DNA of 64,000 bases from UBA1444 sp964521625 (lineage in GTDB: Bacteria > Bacillota > Negativicutes > UBA1444), in the NCBI GenBank assembly GCA_964521625.1, contig CAZFSM010000002.1, positions 124,001 through 188,000 of the forward strand. Direction: 5' to 3'. Numbering within the stretch: the first letter of the stretch is position 1; each line of letters starts with the position of its first letter. The notes beneath the pieces are model-generated. The model worked only from the letters and a program-made list of their open reading frames with translations, searched no databases and was not told where the DNA came from. Positions 7,540-16,098 of this stretch are shown piece by piece. A program made the translations under genes and the position numbers.

Positions 7540-8193
7540 ATGGGAAACAAGTATACAACGATTTTGTTTGACTTGGATGGGACGCTGACTGATCCGCAGG
7601 TTGGTATCACTAAGTCAGTGCAATATGCTTTGCAACACATGGGGATTGAAGAGACGGAGCTGAAAACATTAATTCATTTTATCGGCCCCCCACTGGCGGA
7701 GTCGTTTCGCGAATGTTATGACATGACCAATGGGCAGGCTCAGCAAGCCGTTCGGTATTATCGTGAGTATTTTAGCGAGATCGGTATCTTTGAAAATGGG
7801 GTTTATGCAGGAATCCCCGAATTGCTTACCCAGCTTGCAATAAACGGAACAGTGCTGGCTGTTGCGACATCCAAACCTCAGATTTTCGCCAATCGAATTT
7901 TGCAGCATTTTTCCCTCGCCGAACATTTTTCCGTTGTTGCTGGCAGCAATTTGGATGGAACTCGGGTCGAAAAAGCGGAAGTCATTGCGTATGCATTGCA
8001 ACATCTTCCGCCAGTTAACAAATCAAAGGTGCTAATGGTCGGCGATCGCAAACATGACATTGCGGGCGCGAGAATCAATGCGATAGACTCATTGGCAGTT
8101 GGCTACGGATACGGGACGCAGGAAGAGTTATTTGCGGTAAAGCCTACCTACTTCGTCAAAAACGTTGCGGATATAATTGGCTGTTTGGCTTGA
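7540..8193 (+). CDS. HAD-superfamily phosphatase (phosphoglycolate phosphatase/PpaX-like)
   Basis: This 217-residue protein is a subfamily IA HAD hydrolase. Motif I is FDLDGTLTD near the N-terminus, motif II is the ATSKP threonine/serine stretch, and motif III/IV is MVGDRKHDIAGA near the C-terminus. A helical cap lies between motifs I and II. Relatives dephosphorylate phosphoglycolate, nucleotides or pyrophosphate, and sequence alone does not decide the substrate. The ATG at 7540 has AGGTGA 5 bases before it; GTG 7531 in frame is the alternative. Confidence 0.85.
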   Translation: MGNKYTTILFDLDGTLTDPQVGITKSVQYALQHMGIEETELKTLIHFIGPPLAESFRECYDMTNGQAQQAVRYYREYFSEIGIFENGVYAGIPELLTQLAINGTVLAVATSKPQIFANRILQHFSLAEHFSVVAGSNLDGTRVEKAEVIAYALQHLPPVNKSKVLMVGDRKHDIAGARINAIDSLAVGYGYGTQEELFAVKPTYFVKNVADIIGCLA

Positions 8194-8251
8194 TTTTTCA
8201 GTCTATGGCAATGTATCCTATAAAAAATTCCTAGCTTTTTGTCAAAATGAT

Positions 8252-8278
8252 TCAGCTTCTTGCCTGTTTTGCCGATAA
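8252..8278 (+). promoter_or_regulatory. Candidate sigma-D (sigma-28) promoter for motAB
   Basis: An exact GCCGATAA, the sigma-28 -10 consensus, lies at 8271-8278. The -35 region at the expected distance (8252-8259) is a poor match to TAAAGTTT. In B. subtilis motAB belongs to the sigma-D regulon, which supports the reading. Confidence 0.5.
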
Positions 8279-8403
8279 TAAAATGACAGGTAAATATTGC
8301 AAGAGGGCCTTTCCTTTGGGGCAGGACTTATTTTGTATGCCGGCGAATAGTTGATAATAGCAAAGGAATGCTTGGAGCTCGCGGCGGAATAGGGGGAATA
8401 AGT

Positions 8404-9186
8404 TTGGAGATTTCGACAGTTGCTGGAATGATTGTCGGACTGTTGGCTGTTGTTGTTGGTATGGCAATGAAAGGTGCACCGCCGGAAGTATTACTTAATC
8501 CGGCAGCAGTTTTGATTATTTTTGTTGGTACTTTTGGCGCTTTGCTTAACGCTTTTCCCATGGAAATCATTAAAAAAATGCCAGGGTACTTCAAGTTACT
8601 GATTAAAAAACCACAACTAATGCACGCGGAAGAATTAGTCAAAAGCATGGTTAGCTTCGCCCAGACAGCAAGGCGCGAAGGTTTGCTGGCCTTGGAAAAT
8701 AGCCTGAATGATGTTAAAGACCCGTTTCTGCGCGGTGGTATGACGATGGTTATCGACGGCATGGACGGAGCTTTTGTCCGTGATGTGCTTGAGCTTGATA
8801 TTGCGCTGATGGAAGAGCGGCATAGGACCGGCGCCTTGATCTTTTCACAAGCCGGGATGTATGCGCCGACGTTGGGCGTGTTGGGAGCAGTTATCGGTTT
8901 GATTGCAGCGCTTGGCAACATGGCTGATATTGATGCTTTGGGACATGCAATTGCGGCGGCATTTGTTGCGACGATGTTCGGTATTTTCACAGGGTATGTC
9001 ATGTGGCACCCATTTTCCAATAAACTGAAACTGATGTCCAAGGAAGAAGTTGAACTGAAGCGGATGATGGTCGAAGGGATTTTGTCGCTACAGGCTGGCG
9101 ATTCGCCGGTTGCGATTGAAGCAAAACTGGTTGTCTTTTTACCGGCTGCTAAACGTAAATCGCTTAAAGCGCCCGAGGGAGGTTGA
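8404..9186 (+). CDS. motA: Flagellar motor stator protein MotA
   Basis: This 260-residue inner-membrane protein shows four membrane segments, two near the N-terminus and two at about 155-215. The large cytoplasmic loop contains the charged torque-generating region. The start TTG 8404 was chosen because GGGGGA precedes it at good spacing and MotA homology begins there (AGMIVGLLAVVVGMAMKG); an ATG at 8368 sits directly on its AAAGGA. MotA and MotB form the ion channel that drives flagellar rotation. Paralogues of the MotP (sodium) type look similar, so the ion is not determined. It is followed by motB after 6 bases. Confidence 0.92.
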   Translation: MEISTVAGMIVGLLAVVVGMAMKGAPPEVLLNPAAVLIIFVGTFGALLNAFPMEIIKKMPGYFKLLIKKPQLMHAEELVKSMVSFAQTARREGLLALENSLNDVKDPFLRGGMTMVIDGMDGAFVRDVLELDIALMEERHRTGALIFSQAGMYAPTLGVLGAVIGLIAALGNMADIDALGHAIAAAFVATMFGIFTGYVMWHPFSNKLKLMSKEEVELKRMMVEGILSLQAGDSPVAIEAKLVVFLPAAKRKSLKAPEGG

Positions 9187-9192
9187 TCCCGG

Positions 9193-9984
9193 ATGGGACG
9201 CAAGCACGCGGAACATCACGAAGAACATGCGGACGAAACCTGGTTGGTTCCCTATGCAGACCTACTGACATTGTTGCTGGCCTTGTTTATTGTTTTATTT
9301 GCTATGGGGAAAACCGATGAAAAAAAATTGGGTGAAATGGGGCGCTCCTTTAACATCGCTTTTGGTGGTGGATCGGCGACCATGTTTTCGTTTAACCAAT
9401 CACCGCCACAGTTGGTGCCGATGGATATTCCGCCATCAGAAAATCAAATTAAAAAGGATATTATGAACCCTTCACAATCCTCCGCCGAGATGCAAGCTGC
9501 TCTCCGTGAGACTGTTCAACTGCTTCAGGTGAAAGAGGCTGTGGATCGCTATATCAAATTACAAGGTTTGGGTGGCGAACTGGAAGCCCAGTTGATGGAG
9601 GATGGATTACGGATCCGGATAAAAGATTCAGCGTTGTTTGCTTCGGGTCAAGCTGAACTGTTTCCTGAGGCGAGAAAACTGGCTGGTGACATTGCCAAAT
9701 TGTTGGCCGGCTTGCCGCAACAGATTGTTGTGGCCGGACACACCGACAATGTGCCGATCAATACTGGGCTGTTTCCTTCCAATTGGGAATTGAGCGGCAT
9801 GCGTGCTGTAAACTTTATGCGTTTCCTCTTTTCCATCGAACAGACGTTGAAACCGGCTAATTTTAGTGCGGTTGGACATGGAGAATATCGGCCGATTCAG
9901 CCGAACACCAGTGATGAAAGCAGGGCTAAAAATCGTCGAGTGGAAGTGTGGATTATTCGCAGTCAAAAACCGGCAAAACAATAA
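9193..9984 (+). CDS. motB: Flagellar motor stator protein MotB
   Basis: This 263-residue protein has one N-terminal membrane helix carrying the ion-binding aspartate D23 (sequence WLVPYADLLTLLLALF), a variable linker, then an OmpA-type peptidoglycan-binding domain. That domain includes the signature VVAGHTDNVPI and a C-terminal NRRVEVW. It anchors the stator to the cell wall. GAGGGAGG lies about 10 bases before the ATG. A strong terminator follows, so motAB is a two-gene unit. Confidence 0.94.
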   Translation: MGRKHAEHHEEHADETWLVPYADLLTLLLALFIVLFAMGKTDEKKLGEMGRSFNIAFGGGSATMFSFNQSPPQLVPMDIPPSENQIKKDIMNPSQSSAEMQAALRETVQLLQVKEAVDRYIKLQGLGGELEAQLMEDGLRIRIKDSALFASGQAELFPEARKLAGDIAKLLAGLPQQIVVAGHTDNVPINTGLFPSNWELSGMRAVNFMRFLFSIEQTLKPANFSAVGHGEYRPIQPNTSDESRAKNRRVEVWIIRSQKPAKQ

Positions 9985-10050
9985 GTTGCTTTTGGTTGTT
10001 GCTCTGTAAATCGGCAGTAGCGAAATCCGGGGATCTATAATTTGTTGTCA

Positions 10051-10080
10051 AACCGCAGCGGCGTCTGCGGTTTTTGCTTT
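10051..10080 (+). terminator. Intrinsic terminator after motB
   Basis: An eight-base stem AACCGCAG/CTGCGGTT (10051-10058 with 10065-10072) has a six-base loop and is followed by a T-rich run. Confidence 0.85.
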
Positions 10081-10118
10081 TAGCAATAGCCTTGCCTTAG
10101 TCACGTTGTACGGATATC

Positions 10119-10147
10119 TTGAGAATATTGCTGAAAACCCTTATAAT
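10119..10147 (+). promoter_or_regulatory. Sigma-A promoter for htpX
   Basis: TTGAGA (10119-10124) and TATAAT (10142-10147) are separated by 17 bases. The site is about 55 bases before the htpX start. Confidence 0.7.
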
Positions 10148-10201
10148 ATATGTTGTAGGTCATAATAAAGATCTGCATATTATCTGGAGGTGTATAAAAA
10201 C

Positions 10202-11065
10202 GTGAATACCATTAAAACGACCGTATTGCTGGCTGCATTGACTGGCCTGCTGATTGCGGCCGGGAGTTTTTTCGGCGGGACGAGCGGGATGACCTTGATG
10301 TTTGCAGTGTCCATGCTGATGAACTTTTTTAGCTATTGGTACAGTGACAAAATCGTTCTCAAAATGTATGGCGCAACCGAAGTGGATATGCAGACTGCGC
10401 CTGCGTTGGTGGGAATGGTGGCGAATCTGGCGCGCAAAGACAACCTGCCAATGCCGCGGGTTTATATCATTGATACAGATGCTCCTAATGCGTTTGCAAC
10501 AGGACGAGACCCTGAACATGCCGCAGTCGCGGTCACCAATTCCCTAATGCGGGGATTGACGGAAGCGGAATTAGAAGGGGTTATGGCGCATGAGCTTAGC
10601 CACGTTAAAAACAGAGACACGCTAATCAGCACGATGGTTTCTTCGCTGGCGGGGGCAATTACCATGGTGGCCAATATGGCGCAATGGGCCGCGATTTTTG
10701 GTTTTGGCCGCAATGATGACGATGAAAATTCCGGCGGAATTGTCGGCTATTTGTTCATGATCATTCTGGCGCCTCTGGCAGCTGCCTTAATTCAGTTTGC
10801 GATTTCACGGTCACGTGAATTTTTGGCGGACGAATCGGCCGGTAAGTTAACCGGACAACCGATGGCGCTGGCTTCTGCGTTAAAGAAAATTGAGTATTAT
10901 GCCCAACATCGGATGATGCCGGAAGCTACTCCGGCAACCTCGCACATGTTTATTATCAATCCGTTTGCTGGTTCGGGCACCTGGCTTACCGGCCTGTTTA
11001 GCACACACCCGGCCACGGAAGCCCGGATTGGGAAACTGCAGGAATTGGCGCGTACGATGCGTTAA
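10202..11065 (+). CDS. htpX: Membrane zinc protease HtpX
   Basis: This 287-residue M48 metalloprotease has the zinc motif HELSH at 130-134 and the downstream third-ligand region SREFLADE. Two N-terminal membrane segments and another hydrophobic pair at about 180-205 are visible. HtpX degrades misfolded membrane proteins at the cytoplasmic face. GTG 10202 is preferred over GTG 10190 because GGAGGTG occupies 10186-10192. It is a single-gene unit between terminators with its own promoter. No stress-regulator site was recognised. Confidence 0.93.
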   Translation: MNTIKTTVLLAALTGLLIAAGSFFGGTSGMTLMFAVSMLMNFFSYWYSDKIVLKMYGATEVDMQTAPALVGMVANLARKDNLPMPRVYIIDTDAPNAFATGRDPEHAAVAVTNSLMRGLTEAELEGVMAHELSHVKNRDTLISTMVSSLAGAITMVANMAQWAAIFGFGRNDDDENSGGIVGYLFMIILAPLAAALIQFAISRSREFLADESAGKLTGQPMALASALKKIEYYAQHRMMPEATPATSHMFIINPFAGSGTWLTGLFSTHPATEARIGKLQELARTMR

Positions 11066-11083
11066 CTTTAGTAGCACGCCGTG

Positions 11084-11120
11084 GACGGCTCTCTGCAATA
11101 TGTCAGAGGGCCGTCTTTAT
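11084..11120 (+). terminator. Intrinsic terminator after htpX
   Basis: A long stem of GACGGCTCTCTG (11084-11095) with CAGAGGGCCGTC is followed by a short T-run. Confidence 0.8.
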
Positions 11121-11160
11121 TAGCGTTGTTTTTAATGAGCGCAAAAGAGAAGGAGAAAAT

Positions 11161-12246
11161 ATGGAACAGAAAACGGATAAGTTATTAACCTGGCTCAAGG
11201 AAATCTCGGAAGTTCCCGGACCTTCGGGCTTTGAACGCAGAGTTCGCGATCTGATGACGCAGCGTTTGGCCGGACAGTGCGAAGTACTGGAAGACCGGAT
11301 TGGCAGTGTTATTTTCAAGAAACAGGGACGTGCCAATGATCCGGTAATTATGCTGGCTGCCCACATGGATGAGATTGGCTTTCTGGTGAAAACGGTCACC
11401 AAAGAAGGTTTTTTGAAGTTTGTCACGCTGGGCGGCTGGTGGGAACAGGTTATGCTGGGACAGCGAGTTACCGTGATGTCGCCGCTTGGCGATATTCCCG
11501 GTATCATTGGCTCCAAACCACCGCATGTGCTTTCGGCGGATGAACGGAAAAAAATGGTGATGAAGCGCGAAATGTATATTGATATCGGCGCTGCTGATAA
11601 AAAAGATGCGGAAGAACGTTTAGGCGTAACGCCTGGGGTCCCCATCGTTCCCTACGCTCCGTTTACACCAATGGCGAATCCGCAATTGCTTGTCGGTAAG
11701 GCTTGGGACGACCGGGTCGGTTGCGCAGTTGTCATCGATGTTTTGCAACAATTGGCCAAAGTAAAGCATCCCAATACAGTTTTCGGCGTGGGGACGGTGC
11801 AGGAGGAAGTAGGGTGCCGCGGCGCCAAGACAAGCGCCGATGTGATCGGCCCGCATGTTGCGATTGCGATCGACACCTGTATTGCCGGTGATACGCCGGG
11901 CATGAGCGAAGATCAGGCTTCAGCAAAACTCGGTGGCGGCGTGGCGGTTTGCATTTATGATGCATCGCTGATCCCGCACGTCAAATTGCGTGATTTTGTA
12001 CTGGAAACTGCCCGGGCTGAGAAAATTCCCTTTCAATTGGAATTTTCCGAGGGAGGCGGTACGGATGGCGGCAGAATTCATCTGCATGCTCAGGGAGTGC
12101 CCAGTATTGTGTTGTCGGTACCGACGCGATATATTCATTCTCATAACGGGATCATTCATCGCAAGGATTATGAAGCTGCGGTTCAGTTGATTGTCGCTTT
12201 GATGCGGAAACTTGATGCAAAAAAAATGCAGGATTTATTGAGCTAA
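11161..12246 (+). CDS. M42 family metallopeptidase (tetrahedral aminopeptidase/FrvX-like)
   Basis: This 361-residue protein matches the M42 family, dodecameric aminopeptidases with two metal ions that trim peptides in the cytoplasm. Visible metal and catalytic motifs are AAHMDE (H68, D70), the WDDR segment near 181, VQEEVGCRGA and IDTCIAGDTPG. A late histidine in RYIHSHNG completes the site. Old annotation as endoglucanase M is misleading. GAGAAGGAG precedes the ATG. It is followed by ndk, which has its own ribosome site. Confidence 0.9.
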   Translation: MEQKTDKLLTWLKEISEVPGPSGFERRVRDLMTQRLAGQCEVLEDRIGSVIFKKQGRANDPVIMLAAHMDEIGFLVKTVTKEGFLKFVTLGGWWEQVMLGQRVTVMSPLGDIPGIIGSKPPHVLSADERKKMVMKREMYIDIGAADKKDAEERLGVTPGVPIVPYAPFTPMANPQLLVGKAWDDRVGCAVVIDVLQQLAKVKHPNTVFGVGTVQEEVGCRGAKTSADVIGPHVAIAIDTCIAGDTPGMSEDQASAKLGGGVAVCIYDASLIPHVKLRDFVLETARAEKIPFQLEFSEGGGTDGGRIHLHAQGVPSIVLSVPTRYIHSHNGIIHRKDYEAAVQLIVALMRKLDAKKMQDLLS

Positions 12247-12304
12247 CCCGAACAGAAATGTGTTTATTCTTGATGTGAATTGTAAAAATAAGGAGATGTG
12301 TTTT

Positions 12305-12718
12305 GTGGAAAGAACGTTGGTGTTAGTAAAGCCAGACGGCGTTGCACGTCAGTTAAGCGGTGAAATCATCGCCCGTTTTGAACGACGCGGACTCAAAATT
12401 GTGGCACTTAAGTTGTGTCAGATGACTCGGGAGATGGCGGAAAAACATTATGCGGAGCACGTCGGGAAACCTTTTTTCGGGGGGTTGGTTGATTTTATTA
12501 CTTCAGGCCCAATCGTAGCGATGCTCATTGAAGGCGAAAATGCAATTAAAGCTGTCCGCACGATGATGGGAGCAACAAATCCGCTGGATTCTTTGCCGGG
12601 AACGATTCGCGGCGATTTTGCCTTAGCGCTTTCCAATAATGTGATTCACGGGTCCGATGGACCGGATAGCGCTGTTCGTGAGATGGCAACATTTTTTACA
12701 GAGGGCGAAATTTTTTGA
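12305..12718 (+). CDS. ndk: Nucleoside diphosphate kinase
   Basis: This 137-residue enzyme transfers the gamma phosphate between nucleoside di- and triphosphates through a phosphohistidine. The active-site histidine is H115 in NVIHGSDGP, and the N-terminal ERTLVLVKPDG is diagnostic. The GTG start at 12305 is supported by AGGAG at 12291-12295 and by homology beginning exactly there; upstream in-frame starts would add unrelated residues. Length is normal. A cobalamin adenosyltransferase follows after 18 bases. Confidence 0.95.
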   Translation: MERTLVLVKPDGVARQLSGEIIARFERRGLKIVALKLCQMTREMAEKHYAEHVGKPFFGGLVDFITSGPIVAMLIEGENAIKAVRTMMGATNPLDSLPGTIRGDFALALSNNVIHGSDGPDSAVREMATFFTEGEIF

Positions 12719-12736
12719 CCAGAGGGGGAAGAAACC

Positions 12737-13243
12737 ATGAAGATTTACACCAAGACCGGTGATAAAGGCACGACCGGATTATATACCGGTCAGCGGATCG
12801 ATAAGGACAGTTTGCGGGTGGAGGCTTACGGGAACGTCGATGAAATTAACTCGGCGCTCGGTATGGCTCGGGCTCAGGTGCAGAATGCTGAAGTCCGCGG
12901 CGTCATTTTGGAATTGCAAAAATTATTGATGCAAAAAGTGATGTCGGACCTGGCAAGTCTTGACAGGGAAGTCAGTTACACCACAGCAGCAGATATTGCA
13001 TGGCTTGAGGATCTGATTGACAACTTTACCGGCAAATTGGCCCCATTGAATCATTTCATCGTTCCTGGCGACAGCCTGGGGGCGGCTGCGTTGGACGTGG
13101 CACGGACCACAACTCGGCGGGCAGAGCGGCAGGTGTGGCGATTGTCCCGGCAGGAAAAAATTGACGAGACCCTGATTGTGGCGCTAAATCGCCTGTCCGA
13201 TCTTTGTTTTACCTTGTCACGGATCGAGACTGAGTTGCCGTAA
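12737..13243 (+). CDS. PduO-type cob(I)alamin adenosyltransferase
   Basis: This 168-residue protein is of the PduO/EutT-like ATR family, which makes adenosylcobalamin from cob(I)alamin and ATP. The diagnostic N-terminus KIYTKTGDKGTTGLYTGQR binds ATP, and the C-terminal helices carry VARTTTRRAERQV and LNRLSDLCFTLSR. AGAGGGGGAAG precedes the ATG. The gene implies that the cell uses coenzyme B12, in line with an anaerobic lifestyle, though no B12-dependent enzyme is in the window. A strong terminator follows. Confidence 0.93.
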   Translation: MKIYTKTGDKGTTGLYTGQRIDKDSLRVEAYGNVDEINSALGMARAQVQNAEVRGVILELQKLLMQKVMSDLASLDREVSYTTAADIAWLEDLIDNFTGKLAPLNHFIVPGDSLGAAALDVARTTTRRAERQVWRLSRQEKIDETLIVALNRLSDLCFTLSRIETELP

Positions 13244-13272
13244 ATAGAGCAGGAAGAATAATTCATAACAGT

Positions 13273-13304
13273 GACTGCCTTGACTTGTTCAGGGCGGTTT
13301 TTTT
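13273..13304 (+). terminator. Intrinsic terminator
   Basis: A ten-base-pair stem (ACTGCCTTGA with TTCAGGGCGGT, two G-U pairs) is followed by seven T. It closes the M42-ndk-ATR unit. Confidence 0.85.
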
Positions 13305-13443
13305 GTCATGCAAATAATTTGATTTATACTTTTTGGAATCGTCAGAATCAGCAGGAAAATATCCGCAAAGGCGAGAATCTATAAAAACATGTAACGCGAT
13401 ATTCAACGTGAAAGAAAATAGGAAAAAATAGGAGGGGCCCGAT

Positions 13444-15522
13444 TTGAAAGAGTACAAGAGTGACAGGATCAAAAATGTGGGCATTGTAGCTCACGGTGGC
13501 GCCGGAAAATCTTCTCTGGCCGAAGCGATGCTGTTTAATGCCGGCGCGGTAACCCGCCTGGGACGTGTTGACGACGGCACGGCGACCACCGATTTTGAAG
13601 CGGAGGAAGTAAAGCGTAAGGTCAGTATCAGCGCCGCTTTGGCTCCGTGTGAATGGAAAGATTATAAAATCAATGTTGTTGATACCCCGGGTTATTCCGA
13701 TTTCGTTTCTGAGGTAAAAGGAGCGTTACGGGCAGTCGATGCTGCTTTGATTGTTTTGTGCGCGGCATCGGGAGTGGAAGTCGAGACTGAAAAAGTTTGG
13801 AAATATGCCGTTGATCAAAAAATTCCCCGAATTGCTTTTGTCAATAAAATGGACCGGGAAAATGCCGACTTCGATGCGGCGGTAGAAGGGATGAAAGCGA
13901 CTTTTGGCGGGAATGTGGTGCCGCTGCAATTGCCGATTGGATCGCAGGAGAGTTTTACGGGAATTGTTGATGTTGTTTCGATGAAAGCCTTGATTTATAA
14001 GGGCGGTAAAGGCGCCGAAGCGGAGATTCCCGATGACATGAAAGATACGGCTGAGCTTGCCCGCATGACAATGATTGAAGCGGCAGCGGAAGCTGATGAT
14101 GATGTGTTGGCAAAATATCTGGAAGGCGAAGAACTGAGCGAGGAAGAGATCTTTGCCGGTCTGGTGAAGGGGATTGCCGAAAACCGCTTTGTCCCGGTCT
14201 TGTGTGGTTCGGCAACCAAAAATATCGGTATTGTTGAGTTGTTGAACTCGATCGTCAAATATGCACCGGCGGCGGATAAGGCGATCGTCAGCGGGACTAA
14301 GGCCAAATCGGAAGAGATTGTAACAAGGAGCAGCGGCGATCCATTCTCGTCCCTTGTGTTTAAAACAACCGCAGATCCCTTTGTTGGTCGGCTTAGCTTT
14401 ATTCGTGTGTTCTCGGGCACTTTAAAACCAGATAGCATCCTGTATAATTCAACTAAAGATAAAACCGAGCGAATCGGCAATTTGTTCACGATGCGGGGGA
14501 AAACCCAAGATCCTTTAACTGTAGCTAATACAGGTGACATTGTTGTCGTGGCGAAAATGGCTGAAACAGGAACCGGCGATACCTTGTGCGATAAGGATAA
14601 ATCCGTTGTTTTTGCGCCGATTGATTATCCGGGGCTGATGTTTACGTTGTGCATGGAACCGAAAAACAAGGGCGATGAAGACAAGATCGGCAATGCCTTG
14701 CATCGGTTGGCTGATGAGGACCCGACGCTGAAATTCAAAAAAGATGCTGAAACCAGCCAATTGTTGGTCAGCGGCATGGGTGATCTGCATCTGGCCATCA
14801 TGGGTGAGCGATTGAAACGAAAGTTTGGTGTCGAAGTCAAACTGAGCGATCCCAAGATTGCTTACCGCGAAACGGTCCGTACCGGGGTCAAGGTAGAAGG
14901 CAAACACAAAAAACAGACCGGCGGCCACGGTCAATACGGACATGTCTGGCTGCAACTTGACCCGATGCCGTCCGGTTCGCCATTTACATTTATTGACGCG
15001 ACTTTTGGCGGCTCAGTGCCCAAACAGTTCATTCCGGCTGTTGAAAAGGGTGTCCGTGAAGCTTTCGCTAAAGGCGTTATCGCCGGTTACCCGCTGGTTG
15101 ATATCAAGGTGACTTTGACTGACGGATCGTACCATGATGTGGATTCGTCGGAAATGTCCTTCAAAGTGGCCAGCGCCCTGGCAATCCGCAAAGGTGTGGT
15201 ACAGGCCAAACCGATACTGCTGGAACCGATTTACAGCGTAGAGGTAACAGTGCCTGAATCTTATATGGGCGACATCATCGGCGACCTGAATGGAAAGCGG
15301 GGACGTATTCTCGGTATGGAGCCGATTGGCGGCGGCTTGGGAATCGTAAGGGCCATGGCGCCAATGTCCGAAATGTTCCGTTATGCAATTGACCTTCGTT
15401 CGATTACGCAAGGCCGCGGCAGTTTCAACATGGTGTTCGATCATTACGCTGAAGTGCCGCAACGTCAGGCTGACAACATCATCGAGGCGTACAAGAAGGA
15501 AAAACAAGAAGACGAAGATTGA
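13444..15522 (+). CDS. Elongation factor G-like GTPase (EF-G paralogue type)
   Basis: This 692-residue protein has the full EF-G layout: G domain with P-loop AHGGAGKSS (about 16-24), DTPGYSDF, NKMD, then domains II to V. The domain IV region HKKQTGGHGQYGHV and C-terminal PMSEMFRYAIDLRSITQGRG are clear. The P-loop differs from the canonical AHIDAGKTT of translocating EF-G, as in the second EF-G (FusA2-like) of many bacteria. It stands alone rather than with rpsL-rpsG-tuf. The exact role is uncertain. The TTG start has GGAGGGG 6 bases upstream. Confidence 0.9.
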   Translation: MKEYKSDRIKNVGIVAHGGAGKSSLAEAMLFNAGAVTRLGRVDDGTATTDFEAEEVKRKVSISAALAPCEWKDYKINVVDTPGYSDFVSEVKGALRAVDAALIVLCAASGVEVETEKVWKYAVDQKIPRIAFVNKMDRENADFDAAVEGMKATFGGNVVPLQLPIGSQESFTGIVDVVSMKALIYKGGKGAEAEIPDDMKDTAELARMTMIEAAAEADDDVLAKYLEGEELSEEEIFAGLVKGIAENRFVPVLCGSATKNIGIVELLNSIVKYAPAADKAIVSGTKAKSEEIVTRSSGDPFSSLVFKTTADPFVGRLSFIRVFSGTLKPDSILYNSTKDKTERIGNLFTMRGKTQDPLTVANTGDIVVVAKMAETGTGDTLCDKDKSVVFAPIDYPGLMFTLCMEPKNKGDEDKIGNALHRLADEDPTLKFKKDAETSQLLVSGMGDLHLAIMGERLKRKFGVEVKLSDPKIAYRETVRTGVKVEGKHKKQTGGHGQYGHVWLQLDPMPSGSPFTFIDATFGGSVPKQFIPAVEKGVREAFAKGVIAGYPLVDIKVTLTDGSYHDVDSSEMSFKVASALAIRKGVVQAKPILLEPIYSVEVTVPESYMGDIIGDLNGKRGRILGMEPIGGGLGIVRAMAPMSEMFRYAIDLRSITQGRGSFNMVFDHYAEVPQRQADNIIEAYKKEKQEDED

Positions 15523-15532
15523 TCCTGTCGCG

Positions 15533-15567
15533 ACGAGATCCCGCCAACGGGATCTCGTCCGATTTTT
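15533..15567 (+). terminator. Intrinsic terminator after the EF-G-like gene
   Basis: A perfect 11-base-pair stem (15533-15543 with 15548-15558) with loop CCAA is followed by CCGATTTTT. The next gene starts after it, which argues against longer in-frame starts reading through the hairpin. Confidence 0.88.
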
Positions 15568-15578
15568 ATGGTGAATGC

Positions 15579-16094
15579 ATGGAAGAGGTCGAAAAAATGG
15601 ACAAAACGAAAAAATGTCACCGTTGCGGAACTGACGAAAGTGTGGTTCACTTATGGATGGGGAAGCAATGGTGTGAAAACTGTTTTCAAAAGCAGACTGG
15701 TCTTTCGGTAGAAGCAGGTGAGTTGCCGGCATGTCCGTTATGTGGTGAAGAACTCTTGGCGTCTACATCGTATCCTCTGCAGCAAGAATTGATTTGCATG
15801 CATTGTTTGCTGAGATTAGGGCCAGAACGGGCACAAATCCTATTAAAAGTTAAAAAACTGAATCCGGTTGAAATTGCCGCCGCCGTCGGATTTCTGCGTG
15901 ATCTGTTGACGCGAAATCAGATATTGCGGCTACGTGAAGCCATCAATTATGGTGGGCGGAATTGGTGGGTAAAATTACCGGATTTTGGTGAGTATATTTG
16001 TCGCAAGCTAATGGACCAAAGCGTCATCTCCTGGGATGGCGAAGTATTGGACGAAGTTTGGGATAGACTAATTGAAGAAGCAGTGGAGGAATGA
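15579..16094 (+). CDS. Zinc-ribbon protein of unknown function
   Basis: This roughly 171-residue protein (ATG 15579; ATG 15597 also possible) carries four Cys-x2-Cys pairs in its first half: CHRC, CENC, CPLC and CMHC. These suggest two zinc ribbons. The second half is helical with a WWVKLPDFG stretch and an acidic tail. I do not recognise the family and assign no function. It is the first gene after a terminator, its end overlaps the nitroreductase leader, and the nitroreductase ribosome site lies inside its last codons. Confidence 0.7.
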   Translation: MEEVEKMDKTKKCHRCGTDESVVHLWMGKQWCENCFQKQTGLSVEAGELPACPLCGEELLASTSYPLQQELICMHCLLRLGPERAQILLKVKKLNPVEIAAAVGFLRDLLTRNQILRLREAINYGGRNWWVKLPDFGEYICRKLMDQSVISWDGEVLDEVWDRLIEEAVEE

Positions 16095-16098
16095 AATT

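Noticed and set aside
8328..9203. A 291-codon minus-strand frame opposite motA
   Set aside because: It has a Ser/Pro/Ala/Ile-rich shadow composition, no ribosome site or homology, and lies entirely antisense to motA.
13995..14540. A 181-codon minus-strand frame within the EF-G-like gene
   Set aside because: It is an antisense shadow of a certain gene with no own signals.
15519..15578. An earlier start for the zinc-ribbon gene overlapping the EF-G-like stop
   Set aside because: It would read straight through a perfect terminator hairpin, and the added residues have no domain character.
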